Shown piece after piece: positions 33,619 through 42,286 of a stretch of 64,000 nt of DNA. Below the pieces are notes generated by a model. That model did no database searches. It worked only from the letters and a program-made list of their open reading frames with translations, and was not told the DNA's origin. Source of the DNA: Castellaniella daejeonensis (GTDB lineage: Bacteria; Pseudomonadota; Gammaproteobacteria; Burkholderiales; Burkholderiaceae_B). Location: NCBI RefSeq assembly GCF_039523555.1, contig NZ_BAAAFN010000007.1:1-64000 (forward strand), given 5' to 3'. Position 1 is the first letter of the stretch. Each line of letters starts with the position of its first letter. A program made the translations under genes and the position numbers.

Positions 33619-34404
33619 TTACAACTGGGTCAGGCGGGCGAGCATCTGGTCGGACGTCTGCACTGCCTTGCTGTTCATCTCGAAGGCGCGCTGGGTGGTG
33701 ATCATGTTCACCAGTTCCTCGGCCACATTGACGTTGGACGTCTCGACGTAGTTTTGCAGCAGGACCCCCGCACCGTCCAGTCCGGGTTGCAGCAGGTTGG
33801 CAGGCCCCGAGGCGTCGGTTTCCGCATACAGGTTCTCACCCATGCTCTGCAGGCCCGTCGGATTGATGAAGGTCGCCAGCTGCAGCTGTCCGACCTCGAC
33901 GTTGGTGCCGGTCGCGCCCGGCTGGGTCACGGACACCGTGCCGTCGCGGGCAATCGTGATGGACAGCGCATTGTCGGGAATATTGATGCCCGGCTGGATG
34001 GGATATCCGCCCGCGGTCACCAGCATGCCGTTCTGGTCGCGCTGGATGCTGCCGTCGCGCGTGTAGGCAAAGGAGCCGTCGGGCATTTCCACCTGCAGGA
34101 AACCGTTGCCCTGGATGGCCACGTCCAGCGTGTTGCCGGTTTCCTTGAGATTGCCCTGGGTGTGGATTCGCTCGGTGGCGACAGTGCGCGCGCCGGTGCC
34201 GATCTGCAGTCCGGAAGGCAGCTGGTTGGCCGCACCGACGCTGGCGCCCGGCTGGCGCATGGTCTGGTACATCAGATCCTCGAACACGGCGCGGCTGCGC
34301 TTGAAGCCCGTGGTGTTGACGTTGGCCAGGTTGTTGGAGATCACGTCCATGCTGGTCTGCTGGGTTTCCAGACCGGTCTTGGCGATCCACAGGGAACGTA
34401 TCAT
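33619..34404 (-). CDS. flgG: Distal rod protein FlgG
   Basis: This 261-residue rod protein is normal in length. The N-terminus MIRSLWIAKTGLETQQTSMDVISNNLANVNTTGFKRSRAVFEDL and the C-terminus NVNVAEELVNMITTQRAFEMNSKAVQTSDQMLARLTQL are the conserved rod family ends. FlgG makes the long outer part of the rod that crosses the P and L rings. Confidence 0.97.
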   Translation of the reverse strand: MIRSLWIAKTGLETQQTSMDVISNNLANVNTTGFKRSRAVFEDLMYQTMRQPGASVGAANQLPSGLQIGTGARTVATERIHTQGNLKETGNTLDVAIQGNGFLQVEMPDGSFAYTRDGSIQRDQNGMLVTAGGYPIQPGINIPDNALSITIARDGTVSVTQPGATGTNVEVGQLQLATFINPTGLQSMGENLYAETDASGPANLLQPGLDGAGVLLQNYVETSNVNVAEELVNMITTQRAFEMNSKAVQTSDQMLARLTQL

Positions 34405-34434
34405 GTCGCTGGGTCCTGTTCAGGGGCGCCGGGG

Positions 34435-35184
34435 TCAGCCCGCCGCCGAAAGAATCGAATTGCCGCGCTCTTCGTTGGTGCTGGCGTTCTTGATCACCTG
34501 CATCTGCAGTTCGAACTGGCGGGCGTTGGAAATCATGGCCACCATCGCGGCGGCCGGATTGACGTTGCTCTTTTCGATGAAGCCGGGTGCGATCTTGACG
34601 GCCTCGTCCGGCTGGACGGGCTGTCCCCCCGCCGTGCGGAACAGGCCATCGTCGCCGCGCATCAGCTGGTCCTTGGGCGGATTGACCAGCTTCAACTGCG
34701 CCAGAAGCTGGATGTCACGCGGATTGTCGCCCGCGCCCAGGGCGCTGATCTGGCCGTCCGTGGCAAAGGTCACGCTGCCGCGCTCGGGAATCTCGATGGG
34801 GGCGCCGTCGGCCGACAACACCGGCAGGCCGGTCTGCGTCACAAGCTGGTTCTGCTCGTTGACGGCGAATTCGCCCGCCCGGGTGTAGGCCTCGCCCTGA
34901 GGCGTCTGCACGGCGAACCAGCCGTCGCCCGAAATCGCCGCATCCAGGGCGTGGCCGGTCTCGACCATGATGCCCTGGCGGAAGTGGCTGCCCGGCGTGG
35001 ATGCCACGGTGCTGACTCGCGTGGGCAGCTCGCCCGCCTGAGGCACCACCGGCACGGACCGGTAGATTGCCATCTGTTCGCGAAACCCGGTCGTAGAGAC
35101 ATTGGCCATGTTGTTGGAAATGACCGACTGCTGCTCCAGGATGCGGGCCGCGCCGTTGGCGGCGGTGTAGAGAATGCGATCCAT
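34435..35184 (-). CDS. flgF: Proximal rod protein FlgF
   Basis: This 249-residue rod protein starts MDRILYTAANGAARILEQQSVISNNMANVSTTGFREQ and ends with a family C-terminal helix (NPAAAMVAMISNARQFELQMQVIKNA). Together with FlgB, FlgC and FliE it forms the inner rod. It lies between flgE (14 bases upstream) and flgG. Confidence 0.96.
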   Translation of the reverse strand: MDRILYTAANGAARILEQQSVISNNMANVSTTGFREQMAIYRSVPVVPQAGELPTRVSTVASTPGSHFRQGIMVETGHALDAAISGDGWFAVQTPQGEAYTRAGEFAVNEQNQLVTQTGLPVLSADGAPIEIPERGSVTFATDGQISALGAGDNPRDIQLLAQLKLVNPPKDQLMRGDDGLFRTAGGQPVQPDEAVKIAPGFIEKSNVNPAAAMVAMISNARQFELQMQVIKNASTNEERGNSILSAAG

Positions 35185-35198
35185 GCCCGGTTATCCGC

Positions 35199-36443
35199 TT
35201 AACGCATCGTGATCAGGGTCTGCAGGACCTGGTCCTGCGTCTTGATCGTCTGGGCGTTGGCCTGGTAGGTGCGCTGGGCGATGATCATGTTGACCAGTTC
35301 CTGGGACATGTCCACGTTGGACTCTTCCACTGCCTGGCCCTTGATGGTGGCCAGGCCGTTCGACCCCGGCGTGCCGAAGATCGGCTGGCCGGAATTGGCG
35401 GTCTCGGCCCAGGCGTTGCCGCCCACCGGCTGCAGGCCCTGCAGATTGCTGAAATCGGCCAGGGCCAGCGTGCCCATGACCTGCTTGGCGCCATTGGTGT
35501 AATTGGCGATCAGTTCGCCGTTGGAACCGATGGACATGCTGGCGTATTCGCCGGTGGCGTAGCCGTTCTGGATGAAATCCTGGGAATAACTGCCGCCGAA
35601 CTGGGTGGAATTGGCGTAGCTAACGGCAATAGCCAGATCTGCCGCTGCTGCCCCCCCCGACGCCGGGACTTGAAAATTCAACGTATAGCTGGCCGTTGCA
35701 GGATCCAAGCGGCCTGCCGTATCGAACTCCAGACTGTGCAAAGGAGCATAAGGAGCCGTTGCCGGAGCCCCTGCGCCATCCACCACGACTCCGTCCACCA
35801 CTACGTAGACATCCCAATTATTGACATCCGGAGGACCGACAGTCACATCCCGCTTGGCATAGTACTGCTGAACTTCGTGTGAGTTCCCCAGTGAGTCATA
35901 CACCGTCAATGGGACCATCTTGGAAAAGCTACTGTCCTGGGTCGGGTCGAACGGGTTGACCGTAGGATCGATCACATCCGCGTCCGCATCCAGATTGACC
36001 TTGTTGGTGATCGTGCTGGTCGCCTGCGGCGCGATGTTCCCCACCGGCACAGTCATGCCGATCAGGTTGGTGCCGCCCGGGGCGTAGCCCATGAGCTGCT
36101 GCCCCTGGGCGTTGACGATCCTGTGGTCCTTGTCGGCCAGGAACTGGCCGTTGCGGGTATAGAGCATGGCGCCGTTGGGCTGTGTCACCACGAACAGGCC
36201 CTTGGCCCCGTCGATGGCCATGTCGAACTGGTTGCCGGACGTGGACACGATCCCGGTGGTGAAGCGCTGATTGATGGACGCGACCTGCACGCCCAGGCCG
36301 ATGCGCGAACTGGCGTAGACGTCGGCGAAGGTGGCGCTGCCCGCCTTGAACCCCACGGTGCCGGAGTTGGCGATGTTGTTGCCGATGACGTCCAGGTTCT
36401 GCGAGGCGGCGTTCAATCCGCTAAGACCTTGTCCGAAACCCAT
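35199..36443 (-). CDS. flgE: Flagellar hook protein FlgE
   Basis: FlgE polymerises into the hook. The 414-residue product has the family N-terminus (GLSGLNAASQNLDVIGNNIANSGTVGFKAG) and C-terminus (ESNVDMSQELVNMIIAQRTYQANAQTIKTQDQVLQTLI). The central, surface-exposed part encoded near 35640-35960 falls to about 52 percent G+C (hand count over 35821-35940) against about 70 percent in the flank, and holds a run of eight C (35651-35658). Confidence 0.96.
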   Translation of the reverse strand: MGFGQGLSGLNAASQNLDVIGNNIANSGTVGFKAGSATFADVYASSRIGLGVQVASINQRFTTGIVSTSGNQFDMAIDGAKGLFVVTQPNGAMLYTRNGQFLADKDHRIVNAQGQQLMGYAPGGTNLIGMTVPVGNIAPQATSTITNKVNLDADADVIDPTVNPFDPTQDSSFSKMVPLTVYDSLGNSHEVQQYYAKRDVTVGPPDVNNWDVYVVVDGVVVDGAGAPATAPYAPLHSLEFDTAGRLDPATASYTLNFQVPASGGAAAADLAIAVSYANSTQFGGSYSQDFIQNGYATGEYASMSIGSNGELIANYTNGAKQVMGTLALADFSNLQGLQPVGGNAWAETANSGQPIFGTPGSNGLATIKGQAVEESNVDMSQELVNMIIAQRTYQANAQTIKTQDQVLQTLITMR

Positions 36444-36514
36444 GGTTGACCTCTTTCAGTGCGTAATGCGTTGATTCGTGGAAACAGCGGCGCGTCCCGC
36501 GCCTGCCGTCTGGA

Positions 36515-37201
36515 TTACATGACCTGCCGGACGTCCAGCAGGGAAATCTTCTGCCCCAGCGCCAGGTTCAGCTTGAGGCCCTCGGAGGTATAGGCAATGC
36601 TGCTGATGTGGCCCGAAGTAAGCGCCTGGACGGAGACCGGCTGGCCCTTGTCGTCGGATGCGGTCACCTGGACGGTGTAGGCCCCGTCCGGCACAGGCGC
36701 GCCGGCGCTGTCCAGGCCGTCCCAGGTCATCGGGTAGATACCCGCGTCCTGGGCGTCGAATTCGAATTCGCGCACGACCTTGCCCGCGGAATCCTGGATG
36801 GATACCTTGGTCTTGGCCGCGCCGGACATCAGGTCGATGCCAAAAGGCGTGGCGGACTTGGCACCCGTGTCGGGATCGCTGCCCAGCGAGATCTTCTCGC
36901 CCGGATACAGGATGTCCTTGCCGATCAGGCTGGCGGCCTGCAGGGACTGGGACATGTCCATCTGGCCGGACAGCGCCAGCAGCGTATTGTTCAGGCTCTG
37001 GATCCCGTTGACCATGGACAGCTGCGCGATCTGCGAAGTGACCTCGGCATTGTCCATGGGGTTCAGGGGATCCTGGTTCTGCAGTTGCGTGACCAGCAGC
37101 TTCAGGAAGCGGTCCTGGGTGTCGCCCATCACGTTGCTGCTTTGCGCATTGGCCAGTGCGGAGGCGGCGTTCGAGCCGTAGATGTCGTTGACGGTGGACA
37201 T
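36515..37201 (-). CDS. flgD: Hook capping protein FlgD
   Basis: FlgD is the scaffold that lets hook subunits assemble. The 228-residue product has the N-terminal export and cap region (DRFLKLLVTQLQNQDPLNPMDNAEVTSQIAQLSMVNGIQSLN), then the FlgD Ig-like domain (VREFEFDAQDAGIYPMTWDGLDSAGAPVPDGAYTVQVTA). It lies 12 bases after flgC and 71 bases before flgE. Confidence 0.96.
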   Translation of the reverse strand: MSTVNDIYGSNAASALANAQSSNVMGDTQDRFLKLLVTQLQNQDPLNPMDNAEVTSQIAQLSMVNGIQSLNNTLLALSGQMDMSQSLQAASLIGKDILYPGEKISLGSDPDTGAKSATPFGIDLMSGAAKTKVSIQDSAGKVVREFEFDAQDAGIYPMTWDGLDSAGAPVPDGAYTVQVTASDDKGQPVSVQALTSGHISSIAYTSEGLKLNLALGQKISLLDVRQVM

Positions 37202-37212
37202 GGCGGGGTTCC

Positions 37213-37620
37213 TTATTGACCCAGGGTCAGGGTCTTGGCCATCAGCGTCTTGGCCGTATTGATGACTTCCACGTTGGCCTGGTAGGACCGCGAGGCGGAG
37301 ATCATGTTGACGGTTTCGGCGACGACGTCGACGTTGGGCAGGGTGACATAGCCCTGGGCGTCGGCAAGCGGGTTGCCGGGATCATACTGGACTCGCGGGG
37401 GCGCATTGCTTTCGAGCACCGATGCAACTCGCACGCCGCCCACGGCCTCGGACCGGGCCGAAGGCGTCATCTGGAACACGACTTGGCGCGCCTTGTAGGG
37501 TTGGCCGTCGGGCCCGACGGCGCTGTCGGCGTTGGCGATATTGCTGGCCGATACATTCATGCGCTGGGACTGGGCCGACAGCGCGGAACCGGCGATCTGG
37601 AAGATGCTGAAGGTGGACAT
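37213..37620 (-). CDS. flgC: Proximal rod protein FlgC
   Basis: The start at 37620 (MSTFSIFQIAGSALSAQSQRMNVSASNIANADS) gives 135 residues. The end NVDVVAETVNMISASRSYQANVEVINTAKTLM is the conserved rod C-terminus. The frame is open upstream inside flgB but lacks similarity there. Confidence 0.96.
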   Translation of the reverse strand: MSTFSIFQIAGSALSAQSQRMNVSASNIANADSAVGPDGQPYKARQVVFQMTPSARSEAVGGVRVASVLESNAPPRVQYDPGNPLADAQGYVTLPNVDVVAETVNMISASRSYQANVEVINTAKTLMAKTLTLGQ

Positions 37621-37643
37621 GGCAGTTTCCGTGGCGGGGCCGG

Positions 37644-38057
37644 TTATTGCTGGATTGCGGCCAGCAAGGACTTGATGCGCCCGTTCAGGACCTGGAGGTC
37701 CGTCTGGTAGCGCATGGTGTTGTCCGCAAACTGGGTGCGTTCGGCATCCATTTCGACCGTATTGCCGTCGAGGCTGGGCTGCGCGGGCACACGGTACAGT
37801 TCCTGGGCAGGCCACTGACTGTGGGCCTTGGCCGGGATATGGCGCGCCGATGTCAGCGTCAGAGACGTGTCCGGCAGGCGCGGCAGGCCGCCCTCGCCCA
37901 TGGCTTCGCGCAAGGTGGCGTTGAAGTCGATGTCGCGCGCCTTGTAATTGGGCGTGTCGGCGTTGGCGATGTTGGACGCCAGAATTTCCTGCCGCTGCTG
38001 ACGCAGGGCCAGGGCCTTCTGATAGAACTCGAAGTCCTTACCGATTCGATCGATCAT
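37644..38057 (-). CDS. flgB: Proximal rod protein FlgB
   Basis: The start at 38057 (MIDRIGKDFEFYQKALALRQQRQEILASNIANADTPNYKARDIDF) gives a 137-residue protein, the usual size. It ends NTMRYQTDLQVLNGRIKSLLAAIQ. It is the first gene of flgBCDEFGHIJ and is transcribed away from flgA across 249 bases that should hold both promoters. Confidence 0.96.
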   Translation of the reverse strand: MIDRIGKDFEFYQKALALRQQRQEILASNIANADTPNYKARDIDFNATLREAMGEGGLPRLPDTSLTLTSARHIPAKAHSQWPAQELYRVPAQPSLDGNTVEMDAERTQFADNTMRYQTDLQVLNGRIKSLLAAIQQ

Positions 38058-38306
38058 GGCTTTACACTGAAACGGATGAGCAGTGTGCGCTGCCACCGTG
38101 CACCAAATGATCCCCTGACCATTCGCGGCTTTTTCGCACGCCACCATAGTACGGTCCCCTCTCGGGGGATAAACGCCAAAACAAAGCGGGGATTGAAGCC
38201 CTATTCGGCTGATGCGCGCCCTCGGCCCGGAGCGGCCGGGGCGCCAGCGTCCCACCGGGTCCGGCCGGAAGATCCGGGCAACCACCCGAGACACTACAAT
38301 GAGGCC

Positions 38307-39005
38307 ATGCGCGCTTTCCTGTTCCTGCCTTTTCTGCTGTTCGCCACGGCCCTGCCCGCACTGGCGCGCGCCCAGACGGCCCGCCCGACCCTGCAGGACC
38401 CTGCCGCCGTCGTCGCCCAGGCCGAAGCCCTGCTGCAAGACCGGGCGGCGTCCTGGCCGGGGCGTGCCATCATCAGCGTGGAGCCGCCCCGGATCGTGAA
38501 CCAGCCGGCCTGCGAACGAATGGAAACCTTCCTGGCGGGCTCCGGGCTGCAGCCGCGCACACCTGTGGGCGTCCGCTGCCTGGCGCCGCAGCCCTGGACG
38601 ATCTATGTCCAGGCGAGCGTGCAAATCCTGGGCACCTATTTCGTCGCCAACCGCCTGATCCGGCGCGACGAGGTCCTGAGCCTCGACGACCTGGACACCC
38701 GGGAAGGCGATCTGCTGCGCAATCGCCGGCTGATCGGCGACCCCGCCCACATCGTCGGCTGGATCACCACGCGCCGCATCCGCGCCGGCAGCCCGATCGA
38801 ATCCAGCGCCCTGCGCGACCCGAATGCGATCCAGCGCGGCCAGCAGGTGCGAACCGTCGCGCGCGGCGTGGGCTTTGTTGCCACCAGCGAAGGCCAGGCC
38901 CTGGAATCCGGCGGGCCCGGCGCTCAGATCCAGGTTCGCACCCGTGGGGGACAGATCATCACCGGCACGGTGATCGATGCCCACACAGTCCAGGTTATGA
39001 TGTGA
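38307..39005 (+). CDS. flgA: P-ring assembly chaperone FlgA
   Basis: FlgA is a periplasmic chaperone for the FlgI ring. The start at 38307 has GAGG just upstream and gives 232 residues with a signal peptide (MRAFLFLPFLLFATALPALA). The C-terminal half is the FlgA SAF domain (VVDxx-type: TYFVANRLIRRDEVLSLDDLDTREGDL, then RRIRAGSPIESSALRDPNAIQRGQQV). It is divergent from flgB. Confidence 0.95.
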   Translation: MRAFLFLPFLLFATALPALARAQTARPTLQDPAAVVAQAEALLQDRAASWPGRAIISVEPPRIVNQPACERMETFLAGSGLQPRTPVGVRCLAPQPWTIYVQASVQILGTYFVANRLIRRDEVLSLDDLDTREGDLLRNRRLIGDPAHIVGWITTRRIRAGSPIESSALRDPNAIQRGQQVRTVARGVGFVATSEGQALESGGPGAQIQVRTRGGQIITGTVIDAHTVQVMM

Positions 39006-39038
39006 AACCGGCCGCGCGCGGGGCGTTCCGGCGGTGCC

Positions 39039-39065
39039 TAAAGAATCCGCCCTGCCAGCCGTTAC
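39039..39065 (+). promoter_or_regulatory. Sigma-28 (FliA) promoter for flgMN
   Basis: TAAAGAAT (39039-39046), 11-base spacer, GCCGTTAC (39058-39065). It sits between flgA and flgM, 46 bases before the flgM start, and lets FliA drive the gene for its own inhibitor, the usual feedback loop. Confidence 0.85.
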
Positions 39066-39110
39066 CAGGGATGCACCAATGATCCTTTTCACCCAAGCCG
39101 GAGGCGAGCC

Positions 39111-39398
39111 TTGAAAATCAATTCCACTTCGTCCAATCCCCTGCTGAACGGGGTGGCCGGGGGAACGCGCAGCGATTCGGCCTCGCATGCCGCATCCGGC
39201 ACAGGCTCCGGCAGCCGCTCGGCGGTTGATCTTAGCCCGGCTGCCCGCCACCTGGCCGCGCTGAACGACAGCGATGCCGATGTCCGCACCGAGCAGGTTC
39301 AGCAGATCCGCGACGCCCTGGCCTCCGGGGAACTGAAGATCGACCCCAGCCGGATCGCCGATGGCTTGCTTGCCAGTGTCCGCGATCTGCTGAAATGA
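39111..39398 (+). CDS. flgM: Anti-sigma-28 factor FlgM
   Basis: FlgM binds FliA and is exported through the finished hook. The 95-residue product starts at a TTG, placed by a GGAGGCG box a few bases upstream. It is Ser/Gly-rich and unfolded-looking at the N-terminus, with the FliA-binding C-terminal half VDLSPAARHLAAL and VQQIRDALASGELKIDPSRIADGLLASVRDLL. The weak TTG may keep synthesis low. It overlaps flgN by ATGA. Confidence 0.95.
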   Translation: MKINSTSSNPLLNGVAGGTRSDSASHAASGTGSGSRSAVDLSPAARHLAALNDSDADVRTEQVQQIRDALASGELKIDPSRIADGLLASVRDLLK

Positions 39399-39832
39399 GC
39401 CTGGCGGACACCCTGCTGCAATGCGTGCAGGCCCAGTCGGCCCTGCTGGATGAATTCATCCAGGCTCTGGAAGCCGAATCCGCCAGCTTGCTGGATGAGC
39501 CCTCGAACCTCACCCTGGCCGAACTGACACTGCGCAAGAACGACTACGCCGAACGCCTGAGCCTCCTGGACCGGGACCGCGTCCGTCTGCTCGGGGAACT
39601 GGGACAAGCCGACGACGCGGCGGGCATCGATGCCGTCTGCGCCGTCCATCCTGAATTGCGCACGGCCTTCGACGCACTGTTCGAACGCGTCGGCCGGGCC
39701 AGCCGGCTGAACCGCGACAATGGCCAGGTGCTGCGCACCTTCATGGAACACAACCAGCGGGCGCTGGATACCCTGCATTCCCTGATCAGCCAGGATCTGT
39801 ACGACGCGCGCGGCCGGCTGCGCCGCCCTTGA
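39395..39832 (+). CDS. flgN: Export chaperone FlgN
   Basis: This 145-residue helical protein is placed as FlgN by its position behind flgM and by the family pattern (LLDEFIQALEAESASLLDEPSNLTLAELTLRKNDYAERL). FlgN escorts FlgK and FlgL to the export gate. It is translated through the ATGA overlap with flgM and ends before the convergent flhF. Confidence 0.88.
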   Translation: MSLADTLLQCVQAQSALLDEFIQALEAESASLLDEPSNLTLAELTLRKNDYAERLSLLDRDRVRLLGELGQADDAAGIDAVCAVHPELRTAFDALFERVGRASRLNRDNGQVLRTFMEHNQRALDTLHSLISQDLYDARGRLRRP

Positions 39833-39849
39833 AATAACGCCCGGCATCG

Positions 39850-39865
39850 GCGGCCAGAAGGCCGC
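39850..39865. terminator. Hairpin between convergent flgN and flhF
   Basis: GCGGCC (39850-39855), loop AGAA, GGCCGC (39860-39865): a compact GC stem in the 45-base gap between the two convergent stop codons. There is no U-tract, so terminator function is only possible. Confidence 0.35.
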
Positions 39866-39877
39866 GCCGGGGCTCCG

Positions 39878-42286
39878 TCAATTCGCCAGCAATTCCTTCA
39901 GGGCATACAGCTTGAGCAGCCCGGCATGGGCATGGCGCGGCGACAGCCGCTCCGTGCCCAGCATGCGGGCAACGACCTGGGCCGCGGGCGCCAGCGCCGG
40001 ATCCTGAGTCAACCGCCAGGCCGCAAGCCCCATCTGGGCAGCAAACACCGCCCGGTCGGCCAACGGTTCGCGGCCGCTTTCGGCCAGCAGCGGCACAGCC
40101 TGGCGCCAGGCCGCATGGCATTCCTGCCGCAGGATGAGCGCCTGAGCGATCCGGCCCGGATCGGGATCCACTGTCATCCCGGCAAGGGCATGCCAGACTT
40201 TCAGCAGGCGCCCGTCCCGTGGATCCACCGCCCTGAGGCTGAACAGGCGGACAGGCAAGGCGGGCTCGCCACGAGAACGCAGCTCTGCCAAGCCCACAGC
40301 CGCCCACCAGGCCGGCCGGATTTCTTCCAGTCCGGCTGCCGAAAGCAACGGCCAGAACGTCTGTGCATCCAGTGGCTGGTACATCAACGTCTGGGCGGCA
40401 GCGGACAGAACGGCGGGCTCATCGTCCAGGTAGACCCGGGCACGGGAACCGGCCGCAGCCAGCCAGCAACTGCCGCGTGCGCTCAGGGCGCGCAACAAGA
40501 CCTGGCTGCCACCATCGAACACATGACAGACTGTGTTTGCCCCATCACCGCTCTCGGCCTCGATCTGCGCCAGCAACGCATCGGCCGCAGAAGGCGCCGA
40601 CAGACGATCTATGCGCGGCGTCTCCGGCCGGCCGCCCTCCGGGGAAACACTTCCACCAGCCTGTACACGGCCAGGTGGCAGGAACCAGGCACCTTGCGGT
40701 GTATGCCAACCATCGGCCAGGCCGACTTGCTGGGTGGCCGCAGCCAGCGGCCGGCCCTGGCCATCGAACCAGGCAGCCCCGGACCAGGTGCCGCGCCGGC
40801 CCGGCCAATCAAGCGGCAGGCGCGCATGCACGACCACGGCAGGCTGGCTTTCTTCCAGACCGCCATGGGCGATCCGCCGCAGGTGTTCGATGGCCTCGGC
40901 GGCCGGCGGCAGATTGCCCGCGGCTCGGCTGCGCCACAAATCATAGGCTTCGGACAACACCGGGTCCTCGTCCTGCAGGGCCACGGCAGCCTGCAGCTGC
41001 CCCATGCCCAGCGCCTCGCCATGCGCCGAGCCGGTCAGCAGCTGCGGCAGCAGTACCTGCTGGCGGCGGCGCTCGGCGGCGGCAGCCGGATTGTCGGCCG
41101 GCTGCGTCATGGACAACAACGCCGCCAGGTCTGCCTCGGAAGGGGCATACAGGGTGCGATTGGACTGGGCCGGCGCCAGTGCCCGGTCCACCAGATCGGA
41201 AGCCGACAGGAACAGCAGGTTTTCCGGCACTTTCTGGCCGTTCGACACATAATGGATCGGCAGCCGGTAGCGGATCGCCGTATCCAGGGCCGGCCCCAGG
41301 CGCGAGGCCTCGTCGATCTTGGAAATGATGCAACCGCGCAACGGCGTGCCGCCATCGCCGGCGTAGGATCGGGCGACTTCATCCAGCGTATCGCCGTGGC
41401 TGACGGCATTGAGCACCAGCAGACGTTCGACCGTGCGCCCGGCACCGGCCAGCAGCGCCGCCTGTTCGTGGATATAGCGATCGCGCTGGCTGATGCCGAC
41501 ATTGTCGATCAGCAGCGTCTGGTCGGGGCGCACGGTCTGCATGATCCGGCGCATCTCGTGCACGTCCTGCACGACATGCACCGGCACACGCAGCATCTGG
41601 CCATAGATCTTCAGCTGCTCGTGGGCGCCGATACGGTAGGTATCGGTGGTCAGCAGCACCAGGCTGCCCGGGCCGCTGCGGCGCACGCAACGAGCAGCTA
41701 GCTTGGCCACCGTGGTGGTCTTGCCCACGCCCGTGGGCCCCACCAGCGCCAGCGCCAGTCCGGGTTGCCAAAGGGCGTCTTCGGACTGCAGCACGGGCAG
41801 GTGGCCGATCAGTTCGTTGCGCGCCCACTGGAAGGCGGCCCTGGCGGCTGCCTGCTCGGGCATGCGCTTGAGCATGGCCCGCAGCAGCGCCGTGCTGAAA
41901 CCGGAACGCAGCAGATTCTGGAACAACATCACCGCCTGGGGGGAACGGCGCAACTGGCTGCCCCACAGCAATTCGTCGATGCGGGTTTCGAGCGAGCCCT
42001 TGAGTTCGCCGATGGCGTCCATCAGGTCCACTCCCGGAGCAGCGGCTGCATGCTCCGTACCGGCACGCGGCGCGGCGGGACGGATGGCCGCCATGGGCGG
42101 CGGCGATGGCTGGGCGGAAGCGGCAGCGCTGCCTCCATCCGGCAGCGAGGTCTGGTCGGTGGCGAGGATTTCGACCCCGCCGTTGACCCGCTTGTTGGAA
42201 ATGATCAGGGCATCGGGGCCAAGCGCAAGGCGCACCTGCCGCATGGCCTCGCGGTTCGTGGCACCGAAGAAACGACTGATGTTCAC
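39878..42286 (-). CDS. flhF: Flagellar GTPase FlhF with a long C-terminal extension
   Basis: FlhF is an SRP-type GTPase that places or numbers flagella. Residues 1-45 form the conserved N-terminal part (MNISRFFGATNREAMRQVRLALGPDALIISNKRV). A linker precedes the NG domain with GPTGVGKTT (residues 183-191), DTYRIGAHEQLKIYGQ, LIDNVGISQRD and SKIDEASRLGPALDTAI. The NG domain ends near residue 395. About 400 further residues have no motif I recognise and are Ala/Trp/Leu-rich. Typical FlhF proteins stop after the NG domain. The partner flhG is absent. The start overlaps flhA by ATGA. Confidence 0.93.
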   Translation of the reverse strand: MNISRFFGATNREAMRQVRLALGPDALIISNKRVNGGVEILATDQTSLPDGGSAAASAQPSPPPMAAIRPAAPRAGTEHAAAAPGVDLMDAIGELKGSLETRIDELLWGSQLRRSPQAVMLFQNLLRSGFSTALLRAMLKRMPEQAAARAAFQWARNELIGHLPVLQSEDALWQPGLALALVGPTGVGKTTTVAKLAARCVRRSGPGSLVLLTTDTYRIGAHEQLKIYGQMLRVPVHVVQDVHEMRRIMQTVRPDQTLLIDNVGISQRDRYIHEQAALLAGAGRTVERLLVLNAVSHGDTLDEVARSYAGDGGTPLRGCIISKIDEASRLGPALDTAIRYRLPIHYVSNGQKVPENLLFLSASDLVDRALAPAQSNRTLYAPSEADLAALLSMTQPADNPAAAAERRRQQVLLPQLLTGSAHGEALGMGQLQAAVALQDEDPVLSEAYDLWRSRAAGNLPPAAEAIEHLRRIAHGGLEESQPAVVVHARLPLDWPGRRGTWSGAAWFDGQGRPLAAATQQVGLADGWHTPQGAWFLPPGRVQAGGSVSPEGGRPETPRIDRLSAPSAADALLAQIEAESGDGANTVCHVFDGGSQVLLRALSARGSCWLAAAGSRARVYLDDEPAVLSAAAQTLMYQPLDAQTFWPLLSAAGLEEIRPAWWAAVGLAELRSRGEPALPVRLFSLRAVDPRDGRLLKVWHALAGMTVDPDPGRIAQALILRQECHAAWRQAVPLLAESGREPLADRAVFAAQMGLAAWRLTQDPALAPAAQVVARMLGTERLSPRHAHAGLLKLYALKELLAN

